From Apodospora peruviana (lineage: Eukaryota; Ascomycota; Sordariomycetes; Sordariales; Lasiosphaeriaceae): DNA of 64,000 nucleotides. Made by a program: the position numbers and the translations under genes. The stretch lies in contig JAUEDM010000003.1 of the NCBI GenBank assembly GCA_033439685.1, positions 4,781,351 through 4,845,350 on the forward strand, written 5' to 3'. The notes below the pieces were generated by a model. It was not told where the DNA came from and made no database searches. It saw only the letters and a program-made list of their open reading frames with translations. Below, piece by piece: positions 9,158 through 20,174 of the stretch (its first letter is position 1; each line of letters begins with the position of its first letter).

Positions 9158-10756
9158 TCAGTGATCCTCGACATCCTCGTCCTTGCCAGGATACATAATA
9201 TCCTGCACCACCACCGCGCGGATGTGATGAAACAGCACAAACCCATACATGAGCAACAAAAAGATAGACATGACGGTCGCGAACCACAACACAGGCTCGT
9301 TCTGAAACGCCTTGCCCAGTGAAATGGTCGCCAGAATAAACCCAGTGTTGGGGAACACCGACGCCCACCAGCCGAGATGGAAGTACTTTGGTGGTGCTTG
9401 AATGATGGCCACCACCGCGATGCCAAACCACCAGAAACTCAGCGCCCAGAGGAACCCCGCGCTGATGATGGCCATGTTCTGAATCATGCCCGCGTCCAGC
9501 ATGCCGTCCAAGTCGGCATCGAAATTCGCCGGCAGGGACTGCGCGAGCCCGATGAGCGCCAACGCAGTAAACGCCGGCGGACCGACGCACATGAATAGGC
9601 CCGGGCGGTGTTCCCTGTCTGGAAGGCCGGCCTGCATCAGCCGGCCGACCATGTGCGCGTACATCATGCCCGCGACGGCAACACCTAACCCTTGACAGGT
9701 CAGACCGGCCGTGATGATCGGAATCGCCTGGCTAGGTTCCTGGGTCTTGGCGATGACGGACGCGATGGTGCCCGACAGCATGATGGGAAAAATTGGCAAG
9801 ATCCACGTGGGCATCATGTTATCCAACAGGAACCTGTGCGAGTTTGCAAAGAGGAAGCTGTATTGGCCCACGGCAACGATGGTGGTCAGCACGACGTAGG
9901 CCCAAAACGCGGCCTGGATGACCCAGAGGAGACCGGCCGGGCCTTGTGGTGGCGCGCCGTTGTCGACTGGTTCGGGGACGGCGTATCGTTGCGTCGAGGT
10001 GATGAGGGTTGCGATGGACAGAAAAAAGGTCGGAAAGAAAAACCCCTCGCGGGGGTGCGTGAGCGACGCCTTGAACGTCCCCGCGAAGAGGAAGAAGCGC
10101 GTTATCAAGGCCGAGGTGACTCCCACAAAGAGGATGATGTTGATGATGTATACGACCAGGCCGATCTGCCGGAGCCCGGAGAACTGGTGCGGTTGCGCGG
10201 CGATGAGGAGCGACAGACCACCTGTCGACATGACGAGCGTGTACCATGCCCACGTGAAATGGGCGAGCCGTGGGCGGAAGGGGAGCTTTGGCTTGGTGAT
10301 GATGATGGGCGAGTGTTGGGAGTCCTCTGGTTTGTTTTGTTGCTGCTCGGGCTGCTGAGGTGCAGGCTGTTCCTCGTCGATGATGAGCCTGCTACTCCTC
10401 CTCGCCTCGACCTTCTGTTGTAGTTGTTCATGATGAGAAGGGATATGGGGATTCCCCCCGAAATCAAGGTCTGACACGGAAACGTAGGGCTGCTGGGTCT
10501 TCTCCCCATACGGGTCTGGGAGGTACTCGGCCGAGTTGCGCACCGAAGTGCCTATGGCGGTTTGGCTGCCTTCCGAATAGGCCGAGCTTTGTGTACGCGA
10601 GTGGCCGAGGGGTTTTGAGACGCTGCTCGCTCGGCGTCGGGGCGGAGGGATTGGTGGTGGTACATCTGATCGTCTGCGGTTGTGGTGGTAGACTTGGCTG
10701 GATGATGGCTCAGAACTGAAGTCAGAGACGGACGTCCCATGCAATGGGAGTGACAT
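9158..10756 (-). CDS. TDT-family (Mae1/TehA/SLAC1-like) plasma-membrane transporter
   Basis: Intronless, 532 aa. Residues 1-155 are a hydrophilic, Ser/Pro/Gln-rich cytosolic tail with many SR/SS sites. Ten predicted membrane helices follow, starting with the family motif FTWAWYTLVMSTGGLSLL and including FLLDNMMPTWILPIFPIMLSG and GLFMCVGPPAFTALALI. This matches the voltage-dependent anion channel / C4-dicarboxylate transporter Pfam family (Mae1 malate permease, Ssu1 sulfite pump). The substrate cannot be assigned; a dicarboxylate or sulfite are the usual fungal options. The long N-terminal tail exceeds that of Mae1 and could be a phospho-regulated region. Long plus-strand frames over it are shadows. 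Confidence 0.93.
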   Translation of the reverse strand: MSLPLHGTSVSDFSSEPSSSQVYHHNRRRSDVPPPIPPPRRRASSVSKPLGHSRTQSSAYSEGSQTAIGTSVRNSAEYLPDPYGEKTQQPYVSVSDLDFGGNPHIPSHHEQLQQKVEARRSSRLIIDEEQPAPQQPEQQQNKPEDSQHSPIIITKPKLPFRPRLAHFTWAWYTLVMSTGGLSLLIAAQPHQFSGLRQIGLVVYIINIILFVGVTSALITRFFLFAGTFKASLTHPREGFFFPTFFLSIATLITSTQRYAVPEPVDNGAPPQGPAGLLWVIQAAFWAYVVLTTIVAVGQYSFLFANSHRFLLDNMMPTWILPIFPIMLSGTIASVIAKTQEPSQAIPIITAGLTCQGLGVAVAGMMYAHMVGRLMQAGLPDREHRPGLFMCVGPPAFTALALIGLAQSLPANFDADLDGMLDAGMIQNMAIISAGFLWALSFWWFGIAVVAIIQAPPKYFHLGWWASVFPNTGFILATISLGKAFQNEPVLWFATVMSIFLLLMYGFVLFHHIRAVVVQDIMYPGKDEDVEDH

Positions 10757-12363
10757 GGCGTGACAAGATAATTAGTCAACAGGCTAGGTAGAGTGAATGA
10801 AAGGCTAAAGAAACGACGGGGCCGATAATAAGTTAATTAACGAGGGAGGAGAGAAACAAGCAGGGGAAAAAACGAAAGTCCAGCTTTTGTGCTTGGTGCC
10901 AGCCAAAGGAGAGTTGAGTTGTACAACTCGAAGGCAAACAGAACTGCCAGCAGAGGTGTGAGTCTGGTTTCTAATCTGAATACAGAGTGATCAAGTAACC
11001 AAGCTTGGAATTGGAGAAGAGATCATCGTTCTTGAATAGGTAGAATCTGAACGAATGGGGTATCTCTTCAGTTCATCTGCGAGCGGACCCAAACCACTAG
11101 TTGGAAACAGACTGAAAGTTCGTTATCAAGTCTCAAACATAGGATGAAGTCGACAGAATATGCGGATTTCACTGGCTTGATTCAATTCATGACCCAAAAG
11201 CTCCAGCAAAGGCATACAGCTTCAAACACGGGAGGGTTCTGGATGTGTGATGTCGAGTCAGGCTTCTTCTTGGTGCAGTCGTAACTTGAGCCAAAGCTGA
11301 GTCTCCATACGGGGCTGCTCGGCAAGTACTTACTTCCGAGTGGGCAAAAACACCACTGATACTCGATCTGTTTTCTTTACACTATGAGCGATGAAACGGT
11401 CTAGAACAGAGGTTGCGGCTCCTTGACTGGATCCAGGGTACGTACTATCGTTGACAGGAAACCATGACCTGGAAGGATCAGACGTTGGGACTGACTCGTT
11501 ACGACCGGAAGTTTGCCGTCACCATCCCGGAGAGCTTTGCAACCAAAACATCTGCCCCAAGGTGTCAGTGATTATCTCCGACATGAAGTCCTCTTCAATC
11601 TCAACTCTCTTATCAATGCGGCTGCAAAAAAGAACAGTTTCGGCACCCAATTACTATTAGTTCTAGTCTGGTGGTCGAATGGTTTATCTAGGGGAGAGCC
11701 GATGGGATCTCGAGCTCTCCAGTGCCTATCTATAGTCGTATGTGAAAATGACGAAGAACTATTGTGGTTATCAAGGTACCCTAGTTGAGAATGAGATCAT
11801 GAAGGTCCACAGTTTCCGACATCGGTGGCAATCATAAAGACGAAAAGCATATCCTCGCTCGTAGCTAGACACTGGAGCAATTTGGACCTTCTGTTCATCG
11901 ACACGATGGCGGTGCCCAGATCAAGTCTAAAATGTCAATTATCGGGCGAAAGCAGGCAGACCCAGAAGTGTATCAAGGCAGCATGATACCGATACGGACG
12001 GGTGTCTTGACTTCGGTCAACGTAGAACGCCCGAGTGAACGGTGGATGATGGGTTTCATCTTTAAGATATTAACCTATAGCTCCGCTTATATACAGATGT
12101 CTATAAGACAATGTACAAAAAGAAACTATGGATTAACAGCCCGGTGAAGCACTTCCTCCGTGGGATTAGGATATTCCACCAACGTATCTACACCTCTTAA
12201 GATGACATGCTACTACAAGCGAACCGCCCCCTTAAGCGTGATTGACGACCATATCTCCAAACGCCTTTATGTATACCATTGGCATCCTGCCCATGAAAAA
12301 AAGCCATAAAGCCACGCTCTGTTCTAAGCCAACCCGCCAACAACGTAAACAAAAGAAACATAA
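10757..12363. other. Intergenic region
   Basis: Upstream of the transporter gene and downstream of the Doa10-like gene. Short open frames only; no repeat or RNA gene recognised. The purine-rich strip near 10800-10900 is probably transporter 5' leader. Confidence 0.5.
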
Positions 12364-15300
12364 TTACAACCTTGACCCGGTAGCCCTCCATGAACCTCTC
12401 ATCCTGGGCGGGCCATTAACCACCCCAAAATTGTGCAGACGCTCACCAATCAGATAGGCCTCGTCCCGGATCCTCACCTTCCAGGTCCGGAATACACCCA
12501 CCATACTCCACAGAGTAAAACACGCGGCCACACCGAGTGCCATCAACGGGAAGCTCAGGCGATAAATCAATACCTGATACGCTTTGTCCAACGGCTGGTC
12601 GACGGCCAGGGCCCCATCTCCGAACGCCTGCAATATAGGGCCGGCCATTCCGCGAGATATTGTGAATCGGGCAAAGAGCAGCGGAGTCGTAACTGCTCCC
12701 AACCAGAGTGCCAGGCCGGGGACGATGAAGGCTCGGGTGAGAACCGCAAGGTCGGGGTCGAACCAACCACGACGGAGTACGGCCCGCATGGCAACGGCAA
12801 GGCGGGTGCCGCCAAAGAAGGTGGTAATACCGCGTGCGCTGAGCTTGAGATACAGCAAGCCAACTGTCCACGACTGGATGACCCGGATGGTATGCGTAGA
12901 GTTGAGATCTGTTGCAGGCTGTCGGCCCAAGAAGACGCTGTACATAAACTCGCGCAAAGGGATGAGCGCATAGAGCTCCATAATAGAGGTGACGAGGAGT
13001 GGGAAGACCAGGATGATGAACACATAGGCGTAGACGACTCTCGCCACCTGGAACACGATGCCAAATACTCGCCCGATAACACCGCGGTCGTAGGCAAATC
13101 TGGCTGTCGATGTGATCCACCTCTTGGCAGCTCCATAGAGTGCTCCAGCGTGGAAAAGCGTATATGCGATAGAGCCAAGGACGTAAATCCCAATGCTGAA
13201 GGCATATATATCGTTGGTGAGGATGTGGCCGGGAATAAGGAACTGGAACATCCGCCGGCCAAACATAAGGGGGATGATAGTGAAGCCAACACCCGTGACG
13301 GCGGCAAAGATCCAGATGAACATGATGAAAAGGAATACCCGAAGGCGGAAGTTGGGCGGGACGTAAACGAATTGATACTGGTTGGTGGAGTAGAGGTCTG
13401 TCTCAGGTCGGTCAGGTCTGCCGTCTCTCCTCAAGTTGTTCTCTGTAACATCGAGAAACACCCGTCTCCCCTTAGGAATCTTGACCTGGTCCGACGCTGG
13501 CGTGCGAACGAAACGGCCGTCCGGAATTAACTGTCCAGACAGGACGAGACGCGACTTCCTGTCATCCATCCTGGCCATCTCATCATCCGGGATCGCAACG
13601 GCTGGCTCGGCAGTACCACCTTCAAAGATGTCCCGCCAGGTCTTTGGAACGACCTTGTCACTTGAGTCCAACTCGAGGAAAAGTATTCTCCACCACGGTC
13701 GGGTTCGATGTGGTGAGTCTTTCCTCAGGACCATGTGCCCTTCCTCGTCCACCTGACGTTCGCCAAAGAGGAACCAGGTAATTCTCAAAGCGCGAGCGCA
13801 TTTGCGGAACCACCACGTATACATGGCATGTAGGCCGTCTGCGGGTCTGAAGAACTTAGCAGCTAATGGCATGATGAAGTTGTAGAAGAGAAGGTCGACG
13901 GGAAACTCTAGCACTGGTTCATTGGACGAGTAGTGAATAGGCAATACGCTCGGCAGAGAAAGGGCCAAACCCCAGACGACACCGCCAAGGCAAACCATGA
14001 CCAGAGCGCCGTAGACAAATGCTGAAAAGAGGATCTTCCTAAGCTGGGTGGTGACGTTGCGCTCCAGCACATCCCGAACCGGATGGAACTCGGGGTCATC
14101 CGGATCTCGGATGAAGTAGAGGACTCCCTTGCGCATGATCTTGCGACACATGGACACGAACAAGGCGAAGTGGAACATGTACCCTGTGCCGACGAACCAG
14201 TGAACGAAGATGGAGGTGACTGGGTAGTTGACAGTGAAGAGGAGTCGGGATTTCATCGATGTGGCCTCAAATAAGGGGAGAAGCGCGACGTCAAGGAGCA
14301 TCCCGCAGTAGAGAGGGAACACAAGCATCTCGATGCCGATGATCAAGATCACCTTCATCACCCCACTGGCCTGATTTAATCCGTCAATAATGGAAGCTTC
14401 CCACTCCTGTCCCGTTTGACCAGAAGAAAACGGGGAGCCACGGCGGAGGTAGAGGCCGGCCACCAGCGACAAAGCGATGTAGCCACCGATAATGGCCCAG
14501 AACCGATCAGTCCCATTCCAGTAGGCCAGTTCGGGATTGATGGCGCTGGTTGTCTCTGGCAGGCTGAGATTGATGACCCAGGAGCTGGGATTTGACACAA
14601 CTTCAGGCAGGCGATTCAACCCATGCCAGGCGACCACAGAAACATTGGCAGCCATGGTGACAGCTTCAGATCGTTTGACGGAATAGTCACCACCAAATAT
14701 GAACAGTATAATATGCCCTAGAGTGGACAGTGCCAGGGAGATGTGCTCTTTAATGGACAGCAAGGCCTCATGGCTGATGGCAGAGAAGTTGCGCATCTCG
14801 GAGGCGGAGATGATGGGTAGTTCCGACATGAAACTATTGACAATCCTGTTCGCAGCACTGGCCGTCATTGACCACGAGCTTGCAATGGTGGCCAGCATGT
14901 AGGTATTGATGCTTTTGACATTGAACAAGCTGCTGAGGATTTGAATGGTATACGACACCACGCAAGAGGCGAATCCAATGACGACCAGAGCGCAATCCTG
15001 GACGAATTTCGAAAGACTGAAGAGCATTCGGGCCGGTCGCATCGGGTTTGCTACGGTCCAAACTGTGATTCGACCAATGTTATACGGGACGAATATGCCG
15101 AGGAAGATGGTGATGGAGACAAGGAATGCACAGAAGATGGCGTTCTGGAACAGCCCTGCGACAGGGCCTCGCATACCGAGTAGTTCCAGAACACCCTCCA
15201 GGTCTTCGGCATCCTCAATTGCTTCGGGGTCGAGCCCAGCCGCCACCGCAGCCTCGACTACCTCGCGGTCTCGCTCCATACCCTCTGGGAGACCATCGTC

Positions 15301-17655
15301 TTGAATCACGCCAGCCAAATCACCGAAGTCATTGCCTCCAAACCCTTCGAGTGGATCAATAGGGGGAAGCTCAGCAGGGTCGATGTCGTCAATATCGCGC
15401 CACATGAAGTCGGCGACTCTGTCCACAAGACCAGCAGGATTGCGGTTCGGAGGAGGCGTATCACCTGCGGCTTGCTGCAGGACCACGTCCGGCTGCTGTG
15501 GGTCACGGTTCGTAGCTTGAGGATCCGCTACAGGCTGACTTGGGCGAGGCTCGGAACTGTCTTGTTCGGTCTGCCCGCCGTCTGTCACAGGTTCGCTTGG
15601 AATCCTGCCGCTTGACCGTGGCAGATCGTCAGGGGCCGGGTTGGTGAGCCTGTCCAATTGCTCGAGGTTGATATCGGGTTCAGGGGGTTCAGTATCTGGC
15701 AACGATTGGTCGTCTAGCAGCCCCTCGCCAAACGAAGAGGAACTGGATCCGCTATATGTCACTTGACCCAGTTGCGCGAAAGACCAGTTGTTGTTTGCCA
15801 AGGGATGAATAGTATCATGGACCACAGGGCCATCAGTGTTAGCCCGGGGCCGTGAGACACTTCCGATCAACAAGGTGCTGTCTTCGCCTTTCCCCACCAC
15901 CTCCTTTTCCTTTCCTTTGGGCTCTCCAGGATATCCATCACTGTGTTGTTCGTCAGGCCAAGTCCACTCCGACGACTGACCAGAGCCCCGGGATCCTTCA
16001 GATCTCCCTGCATCTGAGATATGATGTGGAGCGACGGTGCTGATCCCTGTTATGGACTCGATAGGCTCCCCGATTTGCGAACCTTCACCCTCTGTCTGGG
16101 TGTTCCGATCCATCATTGACCTTGTCAACTTGATCCAGTAGTCGAGCCTATCCTCCAACTGGCGATCCTTCACAATATTCAATATCCTTTCTGGGTCGCC
16201 CCCGGCCTCCCTGTATATCTGCATGTACTCGTGCACTGTCGTTCCTCCGGCTTCGCTAAGATCTGCCGGGGAGCCTACACCACCTAACAGACTGTGGCGG
16301 CGCTCTGGGATAGGAAGCAAGTCGGCGCTGGAGGATGAACCTACAAGGTGTCCGTCGTGGTCGTAGCGGTCCGCGGTTTGGTCCCTGGTTTGAATTCCGA
16401 AAGGACCATGTGCTGTAGAGATATCCTCTCCGCCATCAAAATCCTCAAGCGGGGGGATTTCGTCGTCCTCATCGTCCTCATGCACATGGTGATTCTCCTC
16501 GTTCTCTCCAGTCCCCTCCTGCGGTCCGAATATACCATCATGCCCGGCATCCCGTGGGAGATGAATCAGCTCCGCGCGATCTTCTTGGGGTGGCTGTGGC
16601 ACAATGTTTTCGGCAGCGGCAAATGCCGCCCGCATGTTGATCTCAGGTTGCTGTTGTACGACATAGTCCCGGACCAGAATGATGAGGATAAAGCATACGA
16701 TGACGAGGATCGTGATAATTTGGCCTTCAAGAACGGCAATCACAACCCGATTGATGGATGGATTGCGGGTCAGATTCCGTAGAAAGCCGACCTCGCTGAG
16801 CAGAGACGGATGCCTGGTGGAAACCGATGTTACTTTCTCGACCGCTGACGTGCTGGAATTATATAGCCCTGTTGAAGGTCTCTCGCTGAGGCCGACGGTG
16901 CCGAAGAGGAGACGAAGGATTGTCGAGTAGAGGGGATCTGCCGAGGTGAGGTTGACATTGTACAGACCATTAACCAGCCGGGCCGAGTCAAAAGGAATCC
17001 GTCCTATCGATCCCCCAATTGTTGCGACAGATGTTGTTGCGACGAAGAGGGGACTTGAAGGGCAAACGGTTGCGCTGGAGGGAAGGCGATCTAGGGAGGT
17101 TCCTGCGGCGCTGCCTTGTCTCCCGAAGAGGGCAGAACCGCCGCCCAAGCCTTCGTCACTGATCCAGAACAGGAACGACCAGATGGAGCGCATCAGATAG
17201 GGCAACCATCCCAGCCAGACACTAGCAACCAAGGCGGCCCTCAGCCAAACAAGCAGGTTCCTGAACAAGTATTTGGCCATGTGACTGACGAAAACGTAGA
17301 ATGGCAAAGCCTTGGGCATGTCGTGGGCATAGAGCTTTGTAAACCGGAAGGGAGTCTTGCATAGTTCGCAGTGCTTCTTTTGAGAGTGGGACAGCCACTC
17401 CATCAAGCAGTCCTGGTGGACAAACTTGATGCTCCCACTGCATTTGCATGGGTAGAAAAGAGGCTCATCCGCCGAGCCCTCTCCCCTGCAAATGCGGCAC
17501 GTATCAGGGTCGGCGTACATAGTTGCGTCCGTCGTCGGTGCTGCGCGAGATGAGGATGTCGGGGCATCGTGGACAGAAAGCGAGGTTCGTCGGCGGGTGT
17601 TGGGAAAACGGGCAGGGTCGGGGCCCATGAGAATGTCGGTTCCTGCGTCGCCCAT
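12364..17655 (-). CDS. ssm4: Doa10/Ssm4/MARCH6-type ER-membrane RING-CH E3 ubiquitin ligase
   Basis: Uninterrupted frame of 1763 aa, longer than yeast Doa10 (about 1319 aa). The N-terminus holds a C4HC3 RING-CH finger with Cys53, Cys56, Cys70, Cys72, His80, Cys83, Cys96 and Cys99 (CRICRGEG...YPCKCSGSIKFVHQDC...CELC). It is followed by many hydrophobic segments (e.g. AKYLFRNLLVWLRAALVASVW), a long acidic, low-complexity region (residues ~385-770) and a second membrane-rich half containing the conserved TEB4-Doa10 region. The family ubiquitinates misfolded membrane, cytosolic and nuclear proteins and N-acetyl degrons at the ER/inner nuclear membrane (ERAD-C). The extra length lies mostly in the acidic linker. 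The whole gene reads without an intron, which is uncommon for a fungal gene of this size but plausible. Confidence 0.96.
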   Translation of the reverse strand: MGDAGTDILMGPDPARFPNTRRRTSLSVHDAPTSSSRAAPTTDATMYADPDTCRICRGEGSADEPLFYPCKCSGSIKFVHQDCLMEWLSHSQKKHCELCKTPFRFTKLYAHDMPKALPFYVFVSHMAKYLFRNLLVWLRAALVASVWLGWLPYLMRSIWSFLFWISDEGLGGGSALFGRQGSAAGTSLDRLPSSATVCPSSPLFVATTSVATIGGSIGRIPFDSARLVNGLYNVNLTSADPLYSTILRLLFGTVGLSERPSTGLYNSSTSAVEKVTSVSTRHPSLLSEVGFLRNLTRNPSINRVVIAVLEGQIITILVIVCFILIILVRDYVVQQQPEINMRAAFAAAENIVPQPPQEDRAELIHLPRDAGHDGIFGPQEGTGENEENHHVHEDDEDDEIPPLEDFDGGEDISTAHGPFGIQTRDQTADRYDHDGHLVGSSSSADLLPIPERRHSLLGGVGSPADLSEAGGTTVHEYMQIYREAGGDPERILNIVKDRQLEDRLDYWIKLTRSMMDRNTQTEGEGSQIGEPIESITGISTVAPHHISDAGRSEGSRGSGQSSEWTWPDEQHSDGYPGEPKGKEKEVVGKGEDSTLLIGSVSRPRANTDGPVVHDTIHPLANNNWSFAQLGQVTYSGSSSSSFGEGLLDDQSLPDTEPPEPDINLEQLDRLTNPAPDDLPRSSGRIPSEPVTDGGQTEQDSSEPRPSQPVADPQATNRDPQQPDVVLQQAAGDTPPPNRNPAGLVDRVADFMWRDIDDIDPAELPPIDPLEGFGGNDFGDLAGVIQDDGLPEGMERDREVVEAAVAAGLDPEAIEDAEDLEGVLELLGMRGPVAGLFQNAIFCAFLVSITIFLGIFVPYNIGRITVWTVANPMRPARMLFSLSKFVQDCALVVIGFASCVVSYTIQILSSLFNVKSINTYMLATIASSWSMTASAANRIVNSFMSELPIISASEMRNFSAISHEALLSIKEHISLALSTLGHIILFIFGGDYSVKRSEAVTMAANVSVVAWHGLNRLPEVVSNPSSWVINLSLPETTSAINPELAYWNGTDRFWAIIGGYIALSLVAGLYLRRGSPFSSGQTGQEWEASIIDGLNQASGVMKVILIIGIEMLVFPLYCGMLLDVALLPLFEATSMKSRLLFTVNYPVTSIFVHWFVGTGYMFHFALFVSMCRKIMRKGVLYFIRDPDDPEFHPVRDVLERNVTTQLRKILFSAFVYGALVMVCLGGVVWGLALSLPSVLPIHYSSNEPVLEFPVDLLFYNFIMPLAAKFFRPADGLHAMYTWWFRKCARALRITWFLFGERQVDEEGHMVLRKDSPHRTRPWWRILFLELDSSDKVVPKTWRDIFEGGTAEPAVAIPDDEMARMDDRKSRLVLSGQLIPDGRFVRTPASDQVKIPKGRRVFLDVTENNLRRDGRPDRPETDLYSTNQYQFVYVPPNFRLRVFLFIMFIWIFAAVTGVGFTIIPLMFGRRMFQFLIPGHILTNDIYAFSIGIYVLGSIAYTLFHAGALYGAAKRWITSTARFAYDRGVIGRVFGIVFQVARVVYAYVFIILVFPLLVTSIMELYALIPLREFMYSVFLGRQPATDLNSTHTIRVIQSWTVGLLYLKLSARGITTFFGGTRLAVAMRAVLRRGWFDPDLAVLTRAFIVPGLALWLGAVTTPLLFARFTISRGMAGPILQAFGDGALAVDQPLDKAYQVLIYRLSFPLMALGVAACFTLWSMVGVFRTWKVRIRDEAYLIGERLHNFGVVNGPPRMRGSWRATGSRL

Positions 17656-20174
17656 TGTGGGATCTCAAGTTGTCGAATTCGGTTGCGGCGGCTTGGGTTG
17701 GGATTTACGCCATCTAGGGTGGCCCTCGGTATCTGTTTACCTTCTCATGAGGAAGGCCAAATGCAAATGCGACTGAGACGAGAGTTCGCTTTTGGGGTTG
17801 AGGCTTGAGGTTCGGCGATCGGGTCAAAGGGCACAGGGCACGAAGCAAGGGATACTTAGCCCTGCAGGGAGGGGTGCGGCGGCTTTGACGAAATGAATCG
17901 TCGCGTGTCTCGGAGGGGTACGGGAGCCGAAGATATTGTTGAACAAGATAAAGATGGTCGAGTCTGGCGAGAATGGGCGGGAGGCAAAGCGCGACGATGT
18001 TTCTTCCTGCTGTGGGTGACCGGTTTAAGAACTTGGGGCCGTTATTGAATTGTTGAAGTGCCTCCTCAGCAGGGTCCAACGGCGAGTTCTAGGCGGCGGC
18101 GAGTTGCGGTGGACCGTGGTGCGGACCCGAGGTGGACAGAAAAGTGGACCCAGTGCACGAGCCCTAGCCGCTGTCAGCTGTATGTTCTTTCCACCTGGCG
18201 TGGTCGTGGCTCATCACTCGTGTGAGGTCATCTCGAGCGGGATGTTAATTGTTTGCAATAAAGGCTCGGCGTGTCAGCAAAAAAGAGGTCGCTGATCCTC
18301 CGATAACGCACAATGTATACTTGTACCATGTCATGATTTTATAAAAAGGCAGTTTGCATTTCATACCAGATTCCAGCGCTTTGATCCGTGAATGCAAGGC
18401 CCCGGAGACTGTTTAATGAACCTTCAACAGATCATTGCCAACAAGTTCATTGACGCGATACAAACTCAACCCGAAAGAACCTTCCTGATCATCGGCGAAC
18501 ATCTCTTCTTATATGGAAAAAGGAAGATTCATTAATTTATTTCCCCGTCTACACCATTCTATGGTATATAGTAGCTATCGAATACTTTACAAAGGTCCAG
18601 CTCGTGACTTTTCACGGCACCTGGTAGCCATCCTGGAAATACTCATTTACGCAGCAAATATCCGTTGTAAAGACCGTTTTAAGCCCTAGCAGCCAATCAC
18701 AAAATATGTCACAGACAAGGAAGCTTACAAGGTTTTGTAAGGTACCCGATGGCTACTATTTACCGTGGAATGGTGTATCAACTAAGGTACTTTGTCTTGA
18801 TATTTTCCACTTCTAATGCAACGCCTTATCGGCTTTTGAGGTTAAGGTTTGACCGAGACCCTTGCCCGTTTAAAGCAGACGATCCAATGCTTGGTACGAA
18901 TATAAAAGAAAGCGGAATGTAACTTCAACAAGAGAGATACCTAATACTCTCAGAGCGAATCAGAAGAAAGTAATGGTATATCTTGCACCAGATTCTAGAC
19001 CTAGACAAAGTTCCACGTTAAAACCAATATCGGATGCCTGGTAACTAAAAACTCAAGAGTATCTCAGCGACCTACTGGTATTTAACCCCTTCATGATTGC
19101 TTTCAAGGCCCCGGTCTGGATATGAAAGCATGGATTGTTTGATACACACCATATATTTCAACATGTTCATGTGATTTTCACACCGACGTCCTTTGGTGAG
19201 GTACAACAAGGGGAACCGTTGGAAGCTATCATCTACAGTTCATTCGATAAGCCAGTTGGTGCGGGGAGCAGGTGAGACACCGCCGCCTCCGCTGACGTGG
19301 TGCCAACTCACCGGCTGAGTTGGTGAGATCTATATCCCTCAGATCTGCTGGTGATGTTCACATCGGGTGCTTCACAAATACACTAATTAGCTTGCGGTGA
19401 TTCTGGATATTTATCTGTTTGCAGAATATTGTTTGGATGCGTGCGACGGGTCGATCAAGATGTTCTGGTCCTTGGTGGATGGCATGCATACCAGCCAAGA
19501 ACACGTCCAGTCTCTGAGCCAATCAAATGCTTGGATCCGGATGTCGCAGAAGCAAAACGGTTGGCATCTCAAGCTTGATGACGTCCTTGGGCTGGACCAT
19601 GTGCGTCACACTAAAACAAGTCGACCATCCCACCGCGACCGAGAATCATGGATGGAATCGCCTAGCAAATTCGTGACGTGCATGACAAACAAAAGAGCGC
19701 ACAAAGAAGTTGCAGGAAATCGATGCGTCAACATAGAAATGGAATAGTAGACAACCACCTACAGCGCTTTGTGAAATACTCTGATATTTGACGGCAACAC
19801 GGCAGTTAGTTGTTGTTTCAAAGATTATAGCGGATCTGGAGTGCCCCTCATCGATTTCCGACAGACGGAAAGCCCCCTGCATTTTCTCGCTAAAGCCGTC
19901 CCGACGCCTGTGACATCGTCCGAGCTTGCATCAGAGCAGGCCCACCTTATCTTTTCCGTTGATGTTTTGGCCGTTTTCCCGGATTCGCGAAATGGAAACT
20001 GCCCTCTCACACTTCACACATCTCACCGCACGACAACCATCGACGACGTCCGACAACCCATCGGCCAACGGTAAACTCACGCGATCGAACACAACTGGTC
20101 GATCCCAAAATACTCGTGGACGTCTTGGTTGTTTCCTTGCCTTTCCTCAGCCTGGCGCTGAACCGCCTTGCACC
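17656..20174. other. Divergent intergenic region
   Basis: Upstream of both the Doa10-like (-) and SHE10-like (+) genes. AT-rich from about 18300 to 19400. A small imperfect palindrome lies near 19306-19330 (CTCACCGGCTGAG followed by TTGGTGAG). The 116-codon plus frame at 19397-19747 has no recognisable domain and is not called. The last ~200 bases are pyrimidine-rich and probably SHE10-like 5' leader. Confidence 0.5.

Noticed and set aside
9692..10423. 243-codon plus frame
   Set aside because: Charged Arg/Glu/Asp/Gly-rich shadow of the TDT transporter gene.
12433..13530. 365-codon plus frame
   Set aside because: Antisense shadow of the Doa10-type gene, with no domain.
19397..19747. 116-codon plus frame in an intergenic region
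   Set aside because: No signal peptide, domain or splice support.
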